Assembly (NCBI RefSeq): GCF_963675165.1
Contig: NC_087386.1
Coordinates: forward strand, 3,726,169 to 3,790,168
Length of the DNA: 64,000 nucleotides
Direction: 5' to 3'
From: Halichondria panicea
Taxonomy: Eukaryota; Porifera; Demospongiae; Suberitida; Halichondriidae
A program made the position numbers and the translations under genes. Of the stretch, positions 60,201-64,000 are shown in pieces. The notes under the pieces are model-generated. The model was not told where the DNA came from and did not search any database. It was given only the letters and a program-made list of their open reading frames with translations. Numbering within the stretch: the first letter of the stretch is position 1; every line of letters starts with the position of its first letter.

Positions 60201-60777
60201 TGTATACATGTACCTGTGTCTTTACACGTATTTGTAGAAATACACATACCGTGTTACTACAATGTTTTGCAAGTATCAAACATGTTTAAGCAAAAAAACG
60301 ATCACGATGACCTAGACCAGTTACTTGTACATGTATGACATCAGGATCCTTGCCAGATCGCAAAAAGCAAAATGTCATTTGGCTCATCAAAGTGTTTTTT
60401 CACTTGCAAAACATTATAGTAGTACTTCATTGGAACTATAGCTCTAGAAGTAATGTGTTACATATACTATACTGCAACACAGGAAATTGGTCACGGTTTG
60501 GGTTTGATTTAAACCTGGCAGCACAACATACTGTATAGCGGGTTATTTTCGTATGTTAATTATGTGATCAACCTCCTCTGCTACTCAGTCTATGGCTTAC
60601 TTGTCTGCTGTAGGTATTAGTGTGGGAAATATCTAGACCAATCTAGCATTGTACTGGTGGTCAACTACAGAAACCACACTGTTTTTCTTACCCACTAATC
60701 CTTTTCATTAGGAGCTTAGAGGGACTTGCTCAGACCTTGAGAAAGAGAGAATCACTGTTTGTGTGGTCAGCCCTCAG
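51225..60777 (+). CDS. SLC26A11: SLC26A11-like sulfate/anion transporter, extreme C-terminus unresolved
   Basis: SLC26 family anion exchanger or channel with a membrane domain and a cytosolic STAS domain. Exons: 51225-51533, 51836-52046, 52179-52264, 53453-53532, 53590-53644, 53705-53804, 55271-55428, 55598-55670, 55724-55774, 55874-55934, 56008-56063, 56735-56875, 57150-57208, 57469-57540, 59514-59634, 60078-60145, 60589-60609, 60712-60777. All are in phase: 596 residues, against about 606 for human SLC26A11. Landmarks: VVAGLTVGLMVVPQALAYAS (SLC26 signature), YGLYSAFMGCFIYTLFGTSK, DVTLGPTAIVSLL, PVISGFTSAAAITIALGQL, LESIAIVKAFA, SSQELVALG, GSYPVTGSFSRTAVNAQSGV, and a STAS strand RSVILDCTAMPEIDFTIIQ. 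The junction at 60609/60712 needs a GT inside GCTGTAGG; a neighbouring GT would break the frame. After VCVVSPQ (60777) no convincing final exon was found; candidates are at 60958 and about 61515-61566. The N-terminus is Cys-rich (YDCCCPSKC), as in human SLC26A11. Confidence 0.9.
52990..53300 (+). repeat. Dispersed repeat family B, uninterrupted copy
   Basis: From ACGGGTACTAATTTTAGCGA to AATTAGTACCCTAAAAACAG, in SLC26A11 intron 3. It is the uninterrupted counterpart of the split copy at 20567-21185. Confidence 0.65.
54029..54432. mobile_element. MITE with TACCGTATATCTTCTAATTT ends
   Basis: 404 bp. TACCGTATATCTTCTAATTT plus ATCGGAC is matched by GTCCGATAAATTAGAAGATATACGGTA in reverse. It contains several GTGTCCG-AATTAGAACA repeats. 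A truncated piece of the CTTGA/GCCGC MITE (53871-53945) lies just upstream. Both are in SLC26A11 intron 6. Confidence 0.8.
54440..54530. repeat. Short inverted/direct repeat of AATTGCACGTCGTCATTGAC
   Basis: AGTAATTGCACGTCGTCATT, then GACAGCGTGCAATTACCTGT, then AAGTAATTGCACGCTGTCAA occur in succession, giving a stem of about 20 bp plus a direct repeat. Confidence 0.6.
56180..56410 (+). repeat. Dispersed repeat family A copy in SLC26A11 intron 11
   Basis: Starts ATGCCTCGAGACATAGCCGC, has a GTGTGTGTG microsatellite, then CCACGTTCTCTTGGATTTTG and TTTCTCGAGTTATGGCTAAT. Confidence 0.65.
57777..57977. mobile_element. pogo/Tigger-like MITE in SLC26A11 intron 14
   Basis: 201 bp with ends TACAGTTGAGCCTCGGTTAT and ATAACCGAGGCTCAACTGTA (exact), TA at both borders, and repeated ATTCGGATAATCGAGGATTC sequence before the right end. 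Confidence 0.82.
58255..58405. repeat. Degenerate GGTAGGATGG minisatellite
   Basis: About ten copies of GTAGGATGG-like units separated by variable spacers, in SLC26A11 intron 14. It is non-coding in every frame I could support. Confidence 0.6.
59707..59949. mobile_element. MITE with CAGGGTGTCATACAA ends
   Basis: CAGGGTGTCATACAAAATTT at the left and CCTTGTATGACACCCTG at the right, 243 bp, with AGAGGGGGGAATAAGG and CCCCTTTCCCCC arms. A half copy is near 62270-62352 (CCGTATGACACC). It lies in SLC26A11 intron 15. Confidence 0.75.
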
Positions 60778-63700
60778 GTGAGATGATAAATTATGCTCTG
60801 TAAGCAACATCTTATTTTTTATTTGTTCACAATCATAATGTCTTGTTTGATAATAATTATTGGCGGAGAGTTTTTAAAGGTTCATAACATGTACATGCAA
60901 ATACATGACTGCATGTACATGTAATTATATATACAGGCATAATTTTTATGATGTAGCTTGAAAATGAATGTCTGTTTACTGCTGCCTGTTCGTTTCTGGC
61001 ACTTGCCACAGACTTGAATGCATTGAATGTTTTTATCACTGTCATGTTGCTTGTTTTCATGTGTATTTTGTGGTGGATTCTTTAAACCTTATAAATGGGA
61101 TTGTGCAGTCAACACCTTGGTGTTCCTTCTTTTCTACACAGTTGTGGTTGCACCATATTGTATTGTGCGTAATAGTGTGCTCTCCAAAGCTGAAGTAAGT
61201 AGTCAACATCCTACTACGTGTGCTTTGTAGTACATAGCTTGCTTCTGAGTCATTGTGTTCATCTACTCTATCACATTCCGTTAAACTTTTTGAAGTCTTC
61301 TTTGGTCGCAGGCATTGTGTGGCGTGTTTAGATATGCAAAAAAACATTTGTAAGTTTATATAATATTTGCACAATAATTATACGCATTAATCAGGCACAC
61401 ATGCTTTTTAGCTTGAACTACAATTATATGCAGCATGCTTTCTAGGTGTGTCATGTATTCCGACTTAATGTACAAGAATAATTATTATGAATCTGCTGGT
61501 ATTTTGTTTCTAGTATCCATTGCACCCTCTGTTGTAGATCTGTCTGTGCAGAGTGTTAGTGCATAAGCAAGTATGCCTACATCAATTTGTTTATCCTAGT
61601 CGACTTCCTGCTGTGTTAGCAGATCTCTTGCCAAGTGTTGTGTGGGGGATGACCTTTTCCCCAGATCATAGTAAATAATAACTTCAGAAAGTGATCTAAC
61701 CTTATGTCCTGTCTATAGTTACATGTAACATGTAGTATCCACCCCCTAGTATGTATTTCTGGGATGTATCTGTGAACCAGGACCCAACTGAGTTTGTCAT
61801 TCCTTTCATCCTCTTTTTTATGCTATAGGTGGTTGCAATCAGCTAGTTTTCACTATCACCTTAAGTGTTGTCAGTAAAATCATATTGCTGTTTTGTCTGC
61901 TTTTTTCATACATGCAAAACTCATAGTTTTATGCATGTTTTCAGCTATGGTTTGTCACCACTGCTGATCACATAGTGAAAGCCCATTGCCTTTGGGCCAT
62001 ACAGGTGCAGTATGCCAGTCGGCTTGACTCCCTGAGTGTGCTACATGTAGTAGAATCATGGCATGTATTTTTTGTTGTTATATGCCTATCCTAAATTTAG
62101 CTATTAATAGTACATCGTGCCTGAAGTAGATCAACGACAGAGCACATTGTGTTGGTGACACCCTCCCTTTGCTGAAAATTGTAGATGAACAATTTGTAAT
62201 TTCACTATAACATTGTGTCATAATTATGTTTGACATGTATGTTTGAATTAAACCCCAACTTAGTATCTAAATGCAAATTTTAGGGGGGGGAGGGGGAGGG
62301 TTGGAGGTATCCCCCTTCCCCCCCCCCCCCCCCCCCCCGCCGTATGACACCTTGGCAAACCCCACGTGGGCTGTGGTCTGCTTGCCTATCTATGCACAGC
62401 AATGTGCAGTGTATGTGAGCTTGTTTTGCCCTGTCGCAAGTGAGATTTATATACCTTTCATACTTGTTTAAGAGGAAGAGGTTAGAAGAATGTGCAGAAT
62501 GCAGTCATGTTTTCTATTGACCTGACAGTAGTACACTTCGAGCATACAGTGCTATAGCCCTATCCCATTCAAAAGAGCAGTGGCTAGATATTCATATAGC
62601 CAGCTCTGGGTAAATAGGGAGTGTTAATTTGATTCAGTGCGGCTGTAAAGTCAGGTAAAGTAGGTGGTCTGAAGAGTGGGTTGTGTACTTTATGCAGCTA
62701 TTGATCGAATGAATCTCCACAATCTTTGCCTTCAAATTTTATTATTTGCTCCTTGTTAAGAGTGTGGTTAAGAGTACAGTAAGTGCCCATAGTGGGTAAT
62801 TATATCCATCCAACTTGTGCATGTGGTCAGAGTGTGTGAACCAATGGTTATCTTGTGTGGACTTTGCACCACACAACAAAGACACCAGACATTCACTAAT
62901 GGTGTGACAGTGTAGCCCTGATAAGCCCTAATTGTCTGCTAGACAAACTTGGTCTTAATTAGTGGAGTATCCACTTGACTTTAGTGGTTGTTTGTGCTTC
63001 TAAGTGGTCAATTTGGAATGTGTGTATAAACTGTGAGGTCAGTTTGGCACATGTCTGTGGCATGGAGCCACTGGGCTATGTGCCTTACAAGTGAGTAAGC
63101 TGATACTGCATTGGCCCCATAGTCTTGGCCACTTTAGATTTCTGTGGGTATACTCAGTAGCTTGATGAACACACAAACAAAATTATTGACCTCTCCATCA
63201 ATTAAGCCCTATTGGCGCGCATGTGTACAATGTAATTTACACACAGTTTAAAATCATTGATCATAAGTATACCATTGGGGTTCCTACATGTACATGTATG
63301 TGGGCTTTAAGCACTCAAATTGTTTGCTCGCTTACTTTCAAGAAACATTATAATGTGCTGTCAGTTATTTAGCACCTGAACAAGGTCAAGTTTGTACATT
63401 GAGCTTGCATTCATCACAATCGTGACACTGTGTAACCACCATGTAACTGAGAGCCATACACTTTTAGGAACACCACTGATACCACTTAATGTGTGCTTGT
63501 TTTTGTCTCTATATTTACTCACATGTAAGTGTGTAGAGGTCTGTAACAGATTAGGGGTGGGTTCTATTCACATTTGTGTGGCTGTCATGTTATTGCATGG
63601 CTGCTTGTCCCCCTCAAGAATGTCTGTAGTAATGATGAGTGGGAATAGAATGCATTGCCATTGTGATCACTCACTACACCTGATCTACATGGTCCACCAG

Positions 63701-64000
63701 TTCACGGAAACCCACGGTTCGACCCAACTTAGTGTGTCATGATTGATTTAGTAGTAATTAGCCTGTTAGCAATTCTTCCAGCCACTTTTTGAATGATGAT
63801 TGTAGGTATAGGCCTATCAAAAAGCTTAATTGTTAGCATAATATTCAGTGGATAAACAGTGTGTGGTGGTGGGTTAATTACAGTGCTGTTAGGTGGGTCC
63901 TAGGGCGCTGTTACCAGGTCGGTTGTAATGTTGTCATAATTATGGGCTTAATCATGCATAGATAGTTTGAAGTGGTTCAATGTTTTGTACTGTACAACAA
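60778..64000. other. No recognised gene downstream of SLC26A11
   Basis: The last SLC26A11 exon and 3' UTR should lie at the left of this stretch. The rest shows a G run and a C run at 62284-62338 (half of a CAGGGTGTCATAC element) and otherwise single-copy-looking sequence rich in TGTG and TTG on this strand. Possible splice-bounded blocks such as 61945-62004 (CTATGG...ATACAG followed by GTGCAG) have no recognised homology. The open frame at 63392-63742 looks non-coding. Confidence 0.45.

Noticed and set aside
63392..63742. 116-codon open frame
   Set aside because: Composition is low-complexity hydrophobic/Cys, with no recognisable domain and no conserved block.
1..64000. CRISPR arrays, bacterial operons, tRNA or rRNA genes
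   Set aside because: No regularly spaced direct repeats, no ribosome-binding-site driven gene strings and no recognisable tRNA or rRNA core were seen. The genes have spliceosomal introns.

Overview
The window looks like animal nuclear DNA, most likely from a sponge (demosponge) or another early-branching metazoan. This is inferred from AT-rich sequence with intron-dense genes, GT-AG introns that can be as short as about 55-65 bases, very dense small inverted-repeat transposons, and a laminin chain whose domain order does not match vertebrate beta or gamma chains. Exons were placed by hand from conserved protein blocks, splice dinucleotides and reading-frame continuity. No search was run.

Layout. 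1-10095: no recognisable gene, mostly transposon-derived repeats. 10096-22105 (+): EHBP1-like gene (C2, CH and bMERB regions), whose first coding exon was not found. 22970-23310 (+): remnant of a ubiquitin-specific protease. 23677-26557 (+): SNAPIN, complete, with a nested transposon in its last intron. 26657-27342: inverted-repeat element between convergent genes. 27511-27900 (-): TEN1, telomere CST complex. 28226-28927: 702-bp fold-back element with a target-site duplication. 30537-38726 (+): DNAJA1-type HSP40 co-chaperone, 13 exons, complete. 40512-50842 (-): a 26-exon laminin chain, complete, combining beta-type IV-B and gamma-type IV-A domains. 51225-60777 (+): SLC26A11-like anion transporter, divergent from the laminin gene across 382 bp, complete except for its extreme C-terminus. 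60778-64000: no recognised gene.

The genes are single-copy housekeeping or structural genes with unrelated jobs: endosome/actin linkage (EHBP1), lysosome/vesicle biogenesis (SNAPIN), telomere replication (TEN1), protein folding (DNAJA1), basement-membrane or matrix assembly (laminin) and anion transport (SLC26A11). The window is not an operon or an obvious gene cluster.

The most interesting items are the hybrid laminin, its altered nidogen-binding LE module, the absence of NPF motifs in the readable EHBP1, and several transposon families with exact target-site duplications and visible nested insertions.
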